64,000 nucleotides of DNA from Diaporthe sp. PMI_573 (GCA_021399435.1 JAJTUP010000008.1:1612001-1676000); one strand, 5' to 3'. Shown: positions 21,937-34,706, counted from the first letter of the stretch. Notes: a model not told the origin generated them from the letters alone. Translations and numbers: made by a program.

Positions 21937-24846
21937 ATGAGGATATTTGATGCTGAGTTTGATGCGATGCTGGTGCTGTTGCTGGCGCTGATGCACGGGC
22001 GAGCAAGAGTCGGCTGTCAGGATTGACACTGACACTGCCGTCCTCCTGTGCTGGAATAGAAGACGTCGTATTCAGTGCGTTGGTCCTGGGAAATAGTGGT
22101 GCTGCGTAGGTGTCATGGCCGCGACTTTGTTGTGGATGGATCTCGGCCCCATTCGATCTGGAAGCCTTGCTCTTGTTCCATTCGCCTTTCTTCTGTCCTG
22201 AAAGGGGGATTGGGTGGCAGGGGGCCTCGGAGGGGGGGGTTCATCACCCGCCTTGTTGCCAAACGGGACCGCAGCATGGGAGCCTACGTGCCTACCCACT
22301 GTAGGTTGGCGCTTCTGGGTACTGGGTTACCCGTGTCCACCCCTGGAGGCCCCCCCCTCACAGGACCCAAAGACAGTTCAGCCGTTCTCCAAAGCCGCCA
22401 GAAACGGTGAACTTGCAGAGAGGTAACGTTGGAGTGGCTGCATTAGCGCCCTTGGACTTATCACGTGCGGCGCTTTAACGCTGTCCCAATCCATGGTGAG
22501 CGATTTTGATTGATTCTTCCCGACATGAGAGCCCCTCCTCCTTTGTGCCGGGCGGCAGCCACCTGCAGTGAGAGGGAGAGGGAGAGGGAGGAACTGGGAG
22601 GGAAGCTTGGGTGGTGCAGGGGAGATAAGAGGGTGAGCATACACGGCACCACCCAGGCCGGGCACAATAGCTGGTCCAAGGCCGTGATCTGTCCTTGTAC
22701 TCCGTACTTGCGCAGGTAGGTACTTTAGGTAGCGCTTCCAGTGTGCATAGTCAACAGCACTGCACAGCATCTATGCATTTGCATTTGCATGGCATCACTT
22801 TCACTTGAGCCTCTGAGTCTAACCTCTCCCTGGCAGCGCCAAGATTACATCGGCCCCATCCTCCAAATTCAAACATCAAAGCGCCCTGGGACCAGCATTC
22901 GGCTCCGTGTGGCTGTGCCTCTGTCTTCAAGTGACGTATTAGCTTCCAAGGTTACCACATCCTGCGAGCCCAGGCGCTCAACGGGAATGGCTTGCAGCAT
23001 AGCTAGGGTCTTGTCACGCTACGTCTCAAAAGAAAGAAAGAAGAAGAAAAAAATGAACGACATTCTTCGAATTTGGGCCATCTTATCGATAGCCCAAGCT
23101 CTAGGTGCTTATTTCCTGCGAGCACGTCTCATGTGAGTCTGTCTTATCCCTATTTTAGTGTGCAGTGCCACATGCAGTCAGCCTCGAGCCACCTGGGCAG
23201 TTGGAAAAGAAACACTTAAACAAGTAAGCCTGCCTGTAGTCTTCTACATTATTAACAACCTTCTCACAACAATTTAATTTCATTATTACTTTGAAGAGAT
23301 TAAGCATAAGTGCAATTGTCTATAATTGCCTTTGTCTTCCTGGCATCTGAATTGAGTCACTGTATTGCGACATTGTCCTACCTCCATCCACACCTTGCTG
23401 GGACAGACCTGTGGCCCTGCACAGCAATCACGGTTGAGACATTCTGCCCCTTGTGTATCATAATCCCACGGCTTACTGACCGTGTCCTTGCATGTTATAC
23501 ACTCCCTTCCCGTTGCGGCTCTGCTCTAGGTCCCACAACATGAGCTAGGAAGACGTGCCTAGCCGGCTCTGAGGGGAGACAAAGATGCCAAACTGCAGAC
23601 TGCCATTGGCTTTAATTGTCCTGGGACTCCTACAAAGCCTTCTTCCGGTAAGTTTTGTGCTTGTCAGTGCAAGCCAAATCACTAGAGCCTGCAGCCAAAC
23701 CAGTAGATGCTTGAGTCTTCTCACAGCCCCCATGCCCATTATTGACTCGTGATTGGACCTCAACACTGTCTGCCCTTGCACCTAGATAGAAAACCATGCT
23801 TATATCTAAAGATGATTGTTTATGCATGGCCGGCCTTACACCATGTTGATCAAGCTCACAATTGCCGTCAACTTTGCCATCTAGTCTGGACATTGATGAG
23901 GGGGCCAAACTACCCGACTAGCCTGTGAAGAATTGTGCACAATCGAGAATTTCCTGAAAAGCCTACTGTCAATATGCATAAATACCTGTCGCTTTGGATT
24001 ACGGAGCCAATTTCTTGCTCGAAATACATTCCAACACACAAACACACGCAACATTGAACCGACTGTTACAACCCATTTTCAAAATACCCAAAACACTTAA
24101 ACAGCCAAACAGACACATGCACACACAAGATTTGACTCGACAAAAAGACCGCTCAAGATATTAAACACTGTCACCTTATCTTCAATTACTTGCTCCGAGA
24201 GCTCAGCATTTACAAAAAAGCAGCCGCTCCTCTCACAATCACTCAAAAGATTGTACCACAATAGAGTGATGACCTTTAGGGACACTTTACCCACAATGGC
24301 GGAGCAGCCCACAGAACTTGTCCTCACCACTCCTACCAATCCCTATGACTGGTTCTACTATTGTCCATTTGCTATTGGATGAATCTTGCACTCACTTAAG
24401 CTGAACAGGTTGGAGTGGCAGTCTTTTACTGCTGCAATTTGAGTGTCTACGAGAGCCTACTCTCGGCCCCCCCCCGGGCCCCCCTCTCTGGGACGGAATC
24501 ATCAGAGCGCACCGGCAGAACAGGTCGATATTACTTTGGAACATGGAATTTTGAATTCAAAGGTGTGTTTTCTTCACGTGGCCGGAAGTGGCGCAAAAGC
24601 TCGCTTTACGGGATTTGGGACAGTTCACCGCCGAAGGATGGCATAAATACACGATGCACCAAGCACGGCGTTGAGACCTAGAGCCTTGATCGAAGAGCTG
24701 GTCTCATCTTCGTGGTCTTATTAACTTAGATAGCGAATCTAAAGCCTACGAGATATCTCGACCAAATCCTTCCAAGTCCGAAAACCTGGCCCGAATGTGT
24801 TCTCCATGTCCATGCTTTGTAGCATATCGCCTCTGAGCCGGCCCTC
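21376..24846. other. 3.5-kb intergenic region between the Zds1-like gene and the secreted Cys-module gene
   Basis: The left part carries GAGGGC-type repeats and the CTG/ATG tract at 21880-21940. It probably includes the Zds1-like promoter and leader, possibly an unrecognised 5' exon. A GAGAGG run lies at about 22569-22591. From about 23 kb the sequence becomes more AT-rich. A 28-codon frame at 24297-24383 with a good start context is discussed in the findings. No conserved protein is recognisable. Confidence 0.5.
21880..21940. repeat. TTG/CTG/ATG trinucleotide tract
   Basis: About three TTG, ten CTG and seven ATG units lie consecutively. The minus strand would read poly-His then poly-Gln within an open frame beginning near 22035. 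It lies 5' of the Zds1-like gene. Confidence 0.9.
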
Positions 24847-26697
24847 TCACTGCAGCGTGACGGTGCCATCAGCAGAGTCCTCCATGAAGATGCCCGCGAA
24901 GGCCATGCCCTCGTCGATGTTGGCAGCCTGTTGGCCCTGCGCGTCGGCCAGCTTGAGCAGCGCGAAGTGGTACTCGCCGTTGCCCGAGTTGTCATTGGCC
25001 ACAGCCTCAGATACCTGAGCGAGAGGAGTCTGCCCGGTGCTGTGGAAGACTTGCATGGTGCTGTTGCAAATGTGTTGTTAGCTTTATCATTCATGGGTAT
25101 CGTCCGACTCACAGCACGAGTGGACAGAGGGGGAGAAGGGGAGCATGCTTACTTTTGGTCAAAGTCCAGGGTGACGGCGAAGTTCTGGAGGTCAGCCGAG
25201 AAGGGCGCAACAAACATTTCCTGGATTGCGTCCCCAGAGCGGCCCAGGACGACGATGTTCTCCCCAGTCAGGCTCGCGCTGGTAGTGCCGGTGCCGACGC
25301 GCACGTCAAAGATGCGGCTCTCAAAGTCTGCCGTTTCGAGGAACGCGAGCTGGTACTCGTTCGTAGCGAGGGCGAGCGGCTTGGCCGGGTCCTGCTGGAG
25401 CGAGAAGTGCATCGTCTTCACGCCGGTGGTCGAGACGTTGTTGAGGGTCGAGGCGATGCTGGGCAGCAGGTCGGCGCGCCGGAACTGGTCCTGAGGGGCC
25501 TGGCCCTCGGGCACGAAGATGGACTGGTCATTGATGTTGATCTCGAACGCCTTGGTGTTGCCCGCCGCGTCGAAGATGGACGGCTGGATTTCTGGGAACG
25601 TGATCACGTCGCTGAAGTTCAGACCGTCGCCCTTGACCACTGCCGACTTGAACGGGGATGCCAGCACGTTGAAGTTCTCCGGGACGGCATCCTGCGCGAT
25701 ACGCCCGTCAGGAAGCACAACTGCGCCTGCGGCAGCGTCTCCTGCGGCAGCCCCTGCTGCGGCGCCTTCAGCTGCTGCCTCTTCTTGTCCGGCCGCTGCA
25801 TTGCACTCAGCCGCTGCTTGGTCGTCTGCGACATCCGCTTGTCCAGCTTGCTGCCCATTGTTTTCCTTGGCCTTGTCACCAGCAGCGTTGGCATTTTCAT
25901 CCTTCTGAGCGCCTTCAGCGCTGTTGGTCTTGTCTGCCTGCTGTTGCTCGCCGGCATTTGCGTTGGCATCGGCCTGCTTGCCGTCATCTTTGGCGGCCTG
26001 TCCATCTGCATTGGCATCTGCGTTGGCATCGGCGTTGGCATCGGCATTAGCATCACAACCGGCAGCCGCATCGTCGTTACTCTCATTGTCAGCTGCACCG
26101 GCATCGGCCTGGGCGTCCTGAGCGTCCTGGGAACCTGCGGCGGCTGACTGAGCAGCCTGTGAGCACTCCTGGCGCTGTGCATCGCAGTCCGCGACGGTAA
26201 TGCTAGCATCGGCGCCCGAGTTGGCCGCTTCAGCACAGGCGTTCTTCTGGATGGAGCACGAGCGGTCAAGAGCGCCCCCGGCGGCTTTGAATGTGTCCTC
26301 GACCCCGTCCACCCTGAATGCTCTGTCACCGCCAACGTTGGTGACCTGAAGGGTTCAGAGTTAGCCTGTGAAGAAGGACCGACATATCTCTTCAATCATT
26401 TCACCTAAGACACAGAGTGAGAAATAGCTTACAGCAGGGGCAGTCGCTCCTCCGACCTTTCCGGTGAAGGTTTGGAGGTTGTCTGTCTTATATGTCAGCC
26501 CAGAATCTATAACAATCTAGACCGTCACTTATTCCCGGGACTTGGCCCAAGACAGCCACAGCCTCGCATGGACCAGGAACTGGGTGGTGTTCAAATACTG
26601 GGAACATTCACGTACCTCCAGCAGCCTGGCGCCTGTTCAGTGGACCAGCATTGGCCGTGATGGCCAGGAATGCGCAGATGATTGCGTAAGTCTTCAT
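24847..26697 (-). CDS. Secreted Cys-module protein with Ala/Asp/Asn-rich linker and C-terminal beta-rich domain
   Basis: Four minus-strand exons (26697-26616, 26482-26433, 26345-25153, 25060-24847) encode 512 aa. All introns are GT-AG and frame-consistent. Residues 1-17 are a signal peptide (MKTYAIICAFLAITANA), followed by a dibasic NRR site. A module widespread in fungal secreted proteins follows: TFTGKVGGATAPAVTNVGG, ALDRSCSIQKNACAEAANSG, CDAQRQECSQAA. Some databases mislabel it as ribosomal protein S17. Next is ~150 aa almost entirely Ala, Asp, Asn, Gln and Glu, including tandem ANAD units. The C-terminal ~200 aa look folded (PSIFDAAGNTKAFEININ, FAGIFMEDSADGTVTLQ) but I cannot name them. 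It is probably extracellular or wall-associated. A TATA box lies at 26886-26895. Confidence 0.82.
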
Positions 26698-29600
26698 CTT
26701 GTCAAAAGAGGGTCGAAGATAATATCAATTAAACAAAAAAGATCGTCCAATTGAGAAGCAAATATCGATTAATTCGGAAAAGAATGTATGTGCCTGCACT
26801 CGGAAAGAATGTAAGGTGAAGCTGATGGTGGTGGTGATGATAGGAAGAGTATAGCCTCATCTTGGTGGCATAAGCCCGGCTCTCTTATATATAAATTTCG
26901 TGACCAGGCGGAATCTGTCGTCGGCCTGTGTGATGTCTCCGATATGCCATCCTAAATCTTGAACCCTATCCGCCGGGCCACTCCCAAGTCCGGATGAGGA
27001 AGTCGATATTGACTTCAAGACGGGGTTTCGTCGTTGTCTGAAGTGACGTCTGATGCCTACCGAATCAGTGGCCAGGGGTCGAAGGGGGCGGCTTTGTTGA
27101 AGGTGCCAAGATCACCGTCAGGCAATCCGAAAATCATAGTTCAGGCGCGCTCACATAGCCGCACATGGGAGACATGGATCAGGGCTCATGGTGGGCCGGC
27201 ATAGTCTAGCCTCACCGTTGTTATCCATAGTCGCCTATTCAGAGCCATGGACGTTTCTCTGCGGCTTGGCTGTTTGAGATAGTCTAATTGGGCTGCTCAG
27301 GGGGGACTCTAGGACATCATCATAAGGTAGCTGAGTCGAGGCTCAAATAGCAAACACGCTTCATCTTTTCAACTTCTGTGTGGAAATTTGGACAAGGTTC
27401 AAAGGTTAATGATAAACGCATCAACGGCACATTGGCCCGAGTTGACGCGACTGGATGCACCCGAGAGAATGGGTGCGATCTGAGAGCCAATCGCCGCTCC
27501 GAATATTTGCAGCCCTAGGCCCTATGAACTGAGGACATCTGGGGAGTTGGGATGACCAGACCCGAAAATAAGGTTGCGAATGTGCGCCCAGATCGGGTCT
27601 GGGTTGACGGAATTAGAAACGCTAGTCCTGAGGTTATCCGGACCGATGAGACGAGATGGTCAATGCAGGGGCTCCTGGACGCAGAGTCAGTCTTCTCACG
27701 TTTCCAGTTTCGAAGGCTCGAAAGACACTCAAAAGCCCGCGGCGAATTCGTGTACTTGAGTATCCGTGGCTGGGAATAGCCCATGGTTGAGCTGATACTT
27801 AGAGAAGGTTCATCGTGGTCTAGACTGACGGACCTCCGTTACGCCTGGAAGATGTAGTTCTACTGAGGCGGGATGCTCCTCGGGAGTTCGAACGAAAGCG
27901 ATCACTTTGTTCGGATAGGCCGGGCTAGTTGAGCAACTCAGGCTTCTTGTCGATCCGGGCCTTGGCAGTCCTCACACACTGACACCCAAGTCCTCGGCGC
28001 GCGGATTATATGACTGCCATGTGGTCATATGACTATCATGAGCATGTTCGGATGAGACAAGGAAAGGCAACGGGGACACCGAATAGTCTCCTTGCTACCC
28101 CTTGGTTTTAACTTGTGCCTATCCTTAAGTAACTATCACAAATGACTAGCGAGTGCAGCTGCACAACACATTGCACTCGATTGACAACCCAGGATTGTAA
28201 CAAAGTCCTCTAGCTTTACATACATTGCCAGCAAATACACCGGCTTTTCGAAAGAGAAAAAAATGCCATTTTCGCCTAGTATAGGATTATAGCCTGTAAC
28301 TAAATACCATCCCTAACCACATGCATGGAGAGATAACAATCCCACATTTCTACTCAGAATAAATTGGGAAGGACTGCACCCTTCAATGCGTGGCCGTAAT
28401 GACCAGATCATCATTGCATCAATTGATGGCGATTGGGGAGCACAATACTCACATATCAACACATGCCTCATGCTTGCCGCGCTCAGAGCCCGGCATGACT
28501 ACGATCCGGGTATAACGAAGAACGACGGTGTGCACTTTATGCTACGCAAGAGTTTGTTCGACGTATAACATAAGCGAGCCCGCAGATTCAAGTCCCTAGG
28601 GACCTAGTCCGGGACATGGAATATGCACTGGAAAGAAAGCAGCCCGGGAAAGAAAGTGCAGTTGAAGTAAGGTGGGCACAAAGTATTCTTATACCGCATC
28701 CGGCGTGTATATATGCTCAGCACATTCGAGGGAGAAAACATGCGTGGGCTTTTGCGAAACCGAGATGAGGGGTGCTGTAACCGCATCCTCGGTCTGCCCC
28801 AGATTCACGGGTCTGATCAGCTAGCCGGTGTTCATCCCGTCGAAAATAAGTGCATGACGCCTCTTAAGGTTTGGATGGTAGCACGGATGATCGACCGCAT
28901 CCATACTTGAGACGAGTTACTTTTAGGGTTCTCTGCTACTTCTCTTAACGACCTCAACAGAGTCAGGCAGGTCCAATTACCAAAATCACGGCATAATGCA
29001 ACGCTTCTTCATCCGAATCTCCGTTCTGCGGGTGCATGGATGTAGTGCTAGAACTTGTGGTGCTCGCGTAGAAGGTTTCCGGTGTTCGGCCATGACCGAG
29101 GCTTAGCCAGCTGATGCTTGCACTCAATATTCTTCAAGGACGAAATTCCATTGTATGATCGACAGGTCTTAACGTGAAGCTTCCACCTGGCCAGAATGCA
29201 GTCAAGTGGACTGGAGCATAAGTCGTCTTTTGCCAGCCACCTCCTGGAGTTACAAGCAGCCTGGAATATCTCGGGCTCTAATTACAGGAATCAGCAGCGG
29301 GTGACTTGTTTACAGATAGAATCATGGTGTCGGTTGCGCTCAATATCTCAATACTGAGGAATCCCGGACCGAATAACATGCCTAAGTCCATGTCTAGCTG
29401 TCTATGATGACCAGGCCCACGGGTAGGACCAGTGAGAGCGCCTACCCGCTCTCGGCACAATTAAAGCGAGCCTGCCGCCCCCGCTGGGTATCTCCCCGCG
29501 CAATTCAGGGGTCTTCCCCAGCTTTCCTAGCTTCCCAGAATTGCTACTCTCGCCCGAACACCGTTCAAGAGGGTCTCCATTTCCCTCACCCATGTAGCCC

Positions 29601-29849
29601 TTAGCCAAATGAGTAATGACGAAAACCATTTACTGTGATTCCCAAATTTGCCAGAACGTCTCGGTCCCCAAAATGCACCGAGCGACACGGAAATCAACGC
29701 CAAAATTGGCCGCCAGAGCGGTCATTGGGCGATGGCCGTTGCTCTTCTGCCGACGTCCAGGTTGACAGGCACGGTATAACACCGTGGGAAATAACAGACA
29801 CAGGAGTCAGAGCGCAACCTGAGATGCTCTCAAATGTCGGCACTTCAAC
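26698..29849. other. 3.15-kb divergent intergenic region
   Basis: This lies between the divergent secreted Cys-module gene and the GH78 gene. Apart from the TATA box I find no conserved ORF, tRNA or repeat. Short open frames, such as 75 codons at 27552-27779, have no recognisable motif. Confidence 0.55.
26886..26895 (-). promoter_or_regulatory. TATA box of the secreted Cys-module gene
   Basis: Read on the minus strand this is ATTTATATATAAGAG, a textbook TATA element about 190 bp upstream of the ATG at 26697. Confidence 0.6.
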
Positions 29850-32111
29850 ATGATGGCCCTGACCGTGCTCCTTGGCCTCCTGGCCTCCACCGCTCTCGGC
29901 CAGTCGTGCTGGAGGGACACCAACTGCAGCGCTATATCCGAAGCTGCGTTTCCGGGGGAATGGGACGCCAACAACTTCGCGCCAGAATCCCGAACCATCT
30001 CTCCCAGGTCTGTGTTGTCGGCCGCCGATGGGAGCATCATATCGTCCTGGAACGGGTCGGCCCACCTGGCCACCAATGGGTCCAAACTCGTCTTTGACTT
30101 TGGTAAGGAGGTCGGCGGGATCGTCACGCTCAGGTACACTCCTTCGGGGGCGAGCAGTGGTGCTGTTGGGCTAGCCTTTACGGAGTCCAGAAACTGGATA
30201 GGAGAATGGTCCGATTCTTCCAATGGCAAGTTCGTGGGTCCGGATGGTGCCATCTACTCCAACTTCACCAGCACCGAGACTGTCACTTATACCATGCCTG
30301 ACGAGAAACTGCGCGGGGGGTTCCGCTATCTCACTCTGTTCCTGATATCCCAGTCCGCATCGGTGGACGTATCCTCCATCGAGCTCGAGATCGGGTTCCA
30401 GCCGACGTGGTCCAACCTCAGGGCATACCAGGGCTACTTCCACAGCTCGGACGGTCTCCTGAACAAGATCTGGTACAGTGGAGCCTACACGCTCCAGACT
30501 AATGCTGTGCCCGTCAACACTGGCCGCTGGGTCCCGATGGTCAACACAAGTTGGGTCAACAACGGGACCCTGGGCCCGGGGGACACAATCATTGTCGACG
30601 GGGCAAAGCGTGACCGCGCTGTATGGCCTGGGGACATGGGAATCGCCGTACCATCGACGTTCGTGAGCGTAGGCGACCTCGACAGCGTGCGCAATGCGCT
30701 ACAGGTCATGTATGACTATCAGAACAAGGACGGCTCGTTCCCAGAGGCAGGCCCGCCTCTGCTCCAGCAGGGCAGCGACACCTACCATAGTGAGCAGCTT
30801 CTGGATACTGTTTTAACCCCTTCAAGAATCAAGTTCTGCCAAACAAAGCCAGTGCCTCAAAGAACCTATCACGCTGCTGGTTTTGAGACAGGCTACAATT
30901 TGTATGAAACTACTCCCTTGGTCCTTTGATAGCTGACTCTGAATGCTGCAGTGTGGACGATGATCGGGACGTACAACTACGTGCTGTACACCAACGACAC
31001 GGACTTCCTCGCGCGCAACTGGAAGGGTTACCTCGCCGCCATGAATTACATCTACGCCAAGGTGCAGCCCTCGCCGTCGGGCCTGCTGAACGTCACGGGC
31101 ACGCGCGACTGGGCTCGCTGGCAGACGGGCTTCAACATGTCCTCGGCACAGATGATCCTCTACCGCACGCTCACCACGGGCGCAGACCTGGCGGCCTGGC
31201 AGGGGGGAGGTAGCAGCGACAGCAACAGCAACAGCAACACAACAACCGATCTCCCGGCCCTTTGGACCCAGCGCGCCGCGGCACTACAGAACGCCACGCT
31301 GGCGCACTGCTTCGACGCCAGCTACGGCGCCTTCAGGGACAACGCGACGGCGACGGCCTTGCACCCGCAGGACGCCAACGCGATGGCGGTGCTCTTCGGG
31401 GTCGTCGGCGCCAACACGTCCACAGCACGGTCCATCTCGTCGCGCCTGACGGACAGCTGGACGCCCATCGGCGCTGAGGCCCCGGAGCTGCCAGGAAATA
31501 TCAGCCCGTTCATCTCGTCGTTCGAGATACAGGCGCACCTGGCGGCCGGGGAGACGTCGCGCGCCCTGGACCTCATCCGCACGAGCTGGGGCTGGTACCT
31601 CGGCAACGCCAACGGCACGCAGAGCACCGTTGTCGAGGGGTATCTCGTCAACGGGACGTTTGGGTACCGATGGAGCCGCGGATATGGCAATGATTTCAGC
31701 TATGTCTCGCACGCTCATGGGTGGTCGTCCGGCCCGACCAGTGCGTTGACCGAGTTTGTACTGGGGCTGACCGTCACGGCGCGGGTGGGCAGTGCGTGGT
31801 CTTTTGCGCCGCAGTTTGGTGGGCTGAGCTTTGCTGAGGGCGGGTTCATGACGGCCCTGGGTAAATTCCAGGCCCGTTGGGATGTGGCGGATGAGAGTGG
31901 TGCAGGGGTTGGGTATAACGCCAGTGTGAGCACACCTGCTGGGACAGCGGGGACCTTGGTCTTGCCCGTCGTGCAGCAGGGGATCAAGCCTCATGTGACG
32001 GTGGACGGGGAGGAAGTCCAGATCGATTGGTTCAGGAAGACTGGCGTGGTGTTCGACACCGTTGTTGTTGAGGGCGTGGAGGGTGGTGATCGTACCATTG
32101 TGGTGAGCTGA
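29850..32111 (+). CDS. Secreted GH78-type alpha-L-rhamnosidase
   Basis: Exons 29850-30789 and 30952-32111 encode 699 aa. Donor GTGAGC and acceptor CTGCAG join DTYH to MWTMIGTYNYVLY. Residues 1-18 form a signal peptide (MMALTVLLGLLASTALGQ). A beta-sandwich region precedes a six-hairpin (alpha/alpha)6 domain. It contains the family motif DGAKRDRAVWPGDMG at about residue 250, which in GH78 carries catalytic acid residues. Further motifs include GLLNVTGTRDWARWQTG and SHAHGWSSGPTSALTEFVLG. Many N-glycosylation sequons fit secretion. GH78 enzymes remove terminal L-rhamnose from pectin (rhamnogalacturonan) or plant glycosides. The gene is tail-to-tail with the amidase gene, with 444 bp between the stops. 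It appears intact. Confidence 0.88.
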
Positions 32112-32555
32112 TTGCTTCCCTTCCTCATTTACGTCTCTTCTGGACAGGGACGGAAGCACATTTCGAATTATGAAATCATCGGATAGCATTGATGCACAAA
32201 TGCATCTTCTGTCTAAAGTCTGCAACTCCTTGATCGTGATCATCGGAGGAAGGATCGTGGTATATATATAAAAGCTTCGCCACATCTCTCCGCCGACGCC
32301 CGTCGTCTAAGCCCATGGTATCTGCAAAGGAACGGCCTCTTTTTTACAACGTGAAAAGATACAAAACAAACAAATGAGATATCTTCACCCACACAGCGCC
32401 TATGCGCGCTGCCACGGAACGCGGGACAGCCCCGCGCCACGGAGTCCACCAGACCCAGGCCGCAGTTGGCGAAACGGTCGACGAAGCGGACGGGGTGGAG
32501 GTCGATGACTTCTCTAGACGGCCATCAGGGAAACGGACTATTTCGCCTATTTCGC
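32112..32555. other. Short convergent 3' region
   Basis: This is the shared terminator region of the GH78 and amidase genes. It includes a tatatataaa stretch near 32260. The 9-bp repeat at its right end creates tandem stop codons for the amidase. Confidence 0.55.
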
Positions 32556-34706
32556 CTATTTCGCCTTCTTGGCCAGCTCAACAACATCAACCCACCCCTT
32601 GGGCCTCTCTCGCCACTCGGCGCCAGCCCGCTCGGCCTCGACCCCAAATTCGATCAGGGTCTCCTCGGACGCCCACTCGCCCGTGGCCATGAGGCCGACG
32701 GGGATCTTGCCGACCGTGCCCTTGTCTGCGATCATTTCTCCCTTGCCGTTGGTATCCGGGCACGCGTAGCCCGCGGGGACGCTGATGGACGGGAGGCCGC
32801 AGAAGTTGCCGAGCCACACATACCGCATCGTCTCGATGGTCTTGTCGCCGTCCGAGACGCCCACCCGAAGCTCGCCTCCGTTGCTGCTGCCCGCCTTGCC
32901 GCCGTCCCGGATCCGCCATCCGGCGCAAGCAGTCGTCGGCGTGATGATCAGCATCCCCGGGTGCTGCCGCCACAGATACGACAGGTGCGACCCTAGGCAC
33001 CGCCGCAGCTTCTGCGCGAGGAGGTAGTCGGTCGCCGGGGTTGTGCGACCTAAGGCAAGGAGGATCCTGCGCAGAAGGGGTCATGAGGTCAGCTTGTCTG
33101 TCTGCTTTGCGTGATCTCGGAGATGAAGGAGGAGAGTAGCTGGACAAGACTTACCGGTTCGTGTAGGTAAGGTTGTCGTACTTGGGCAACAACGTCGACG
33201 CGTCCGTCAAGACCGTCATCGCGTGCGCGAACTGTCCCTCGGCCAGGAACGGGATCTGGATGTCGACTACCTTGTAGCCGTGCTTGGTGACCATGGTGTC
33301 CACCATGCCCTCACACAGCTCCCTGACCGCCGGTGCACAGTCGTTGAACCAAGCGCGACAGATACCGAGGGTCTTGGGCCTTCCGGGCGTCTGTGCGAGC
33401 AAGCTGGCCGCTGGAGGCAGCCTCGGGACGGTGGGGAAGGCGAAGGGCGATTCCGGATGAGGCCGGGCGACGACCTCGAACAGCGTGGCCAGCGACTCCA
33501 TATCGGCGGCCATGGGCCCGTTGACGGCGCATGTGTTGGAGTGGTTGGCGCTCGGCCAGAATGAGACGCGCGCGTGCGTCGGCTTGAGCCCGAAGATGTT
33601 GCAGAAGCTCGCCGGGATCCGGATGCTCCCGCCGCCATCGCTGCCCAGCCCTATCGGGATCAGCCCTGATCCAATTGCCGCCGCCGTGCCCGATGAGGAC
33701 CCGCCCGTGTAATAATCATCGTTAAAAGGGTTGCGCGGCGTGCCGTAGTTGGGGTTGTTTCCGGGCGTGTCCAGCCCGAACTCGACCATGCTCGTCTTGC
33801 CGACAATGATGACACCCGCCTCCAGTAGCTTCTTGACACACCAAGACGTAATGCTGTCGTTCTCGTCGGCAAGTTCTGCGGTGTAGTCATTCACAGATCC
33901 GAGGCAGGACTTGTAACCGTCGAGGTCGTATTCGTCCTTGATGGCGCACGGCACGCCATCGAGCGGGCCCAGGGTGCGGTTCTCGCGATAGCGCTGCGTT
34001 GACTCATCGGCCGCCTTGAGGACTAGCTCAGCCTTGCTGTCGAAGAAGATGAGATGGTGAGAGCCCTTGGGCTCGATATCTCGCCGAATCAGGGGTAGTA
34101 TGGCTTTTGCGACGTCCGTAGGGGTAAGATCGCCTTTCAAGTACAGGTCGCGATACGTTTTTGCGGAATAGTAGCTGGTGAGCGAGATGGTGTGAGTAGA
34201 TGAGTCCGTACGAAGGGCCGAATCGGCTGGGGGGGCTTCTGCTTCTGCTTCTCGATGCGGCAAGACCCCATTCCCGTTGCCATTGCCGTTGATGTGGGCG
34301 ACGCCATTACCATTGGCCGCGAAGAGCAGCCTATGATCGAGAGGCACCACCGTGGGATCATGGAGCGGCTCGTAATCCTTGATATCCTCGCGGAGCTTTC
34401 GCAGAGACGCAAAGCCGGCATTCGACCAGATCATCTCCCTGAGAGGGCGCACTTGCTCAAGCAGGAACGCTGCCGGCATCAGAATCCATCCTCGCATGGC
34501 CGGGTTCGACTTGCGCTCGCCCTTGTACGCTATTTCCGGCCTGGGGTTCAGTTAGCCTGCCTGCCTCTTCTCCATACTTGGGGAAACGGTGAATTCGCCC
34601 GTGACGAGAGGCTCTCTGCCAAGGCCTGTCAGATTGGCGGCTCGGCCACTCACCCTTTAATCGGGGCCGGGTAACCCCAAAATGGGTGCTTGTTGTCGGT
34701 TGCCAT
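32556..34706 (-). CDS. Amidase-signature family hydrolase
   Basis: Minus-strand exons 34706-34654, 34540-33155 and 33066-32556 encode 649 aa. Donors are GTGAGT and GTAAGT. Splicing restores IKGPEIAYKGERKSN and YTNRILLALGRTT. The amidase fold is clear: the lysine in PCAIKDEYDLDG (about residue 218), the Ser-Ser motif YYTGGSSSGTAAAIGSG (about 295-310) and GSDGGGSIRIPASFCN make the Ser-cisSer-Lys triad. The N-terminal ~150 aa are an extension with an Asn-Gly repeat. Fungal relatives act on many aliphatic or aryl amides. It is longer than acetamidase, and the substrate cannot be predicted. No signal peptide is visible. The stop is followed by two more in-frame TAGs in a 9-bp repeat. Confidence 0.88.

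Noticed and set aside
25155..26147. 330-codon plus-strand frame with hydrophobic stretches
   Set aside because: It is antisense to the Ala/Asp/Asn-rich linker of the secreted protein; the apparent TM segments are the complement of GCN/GAN codons.
27882..27915. gagttcgaacgaaagc as a tRNA T-arm
   Set aside because: The flanking sequence does not form an acceptor stem or anticodon arm.
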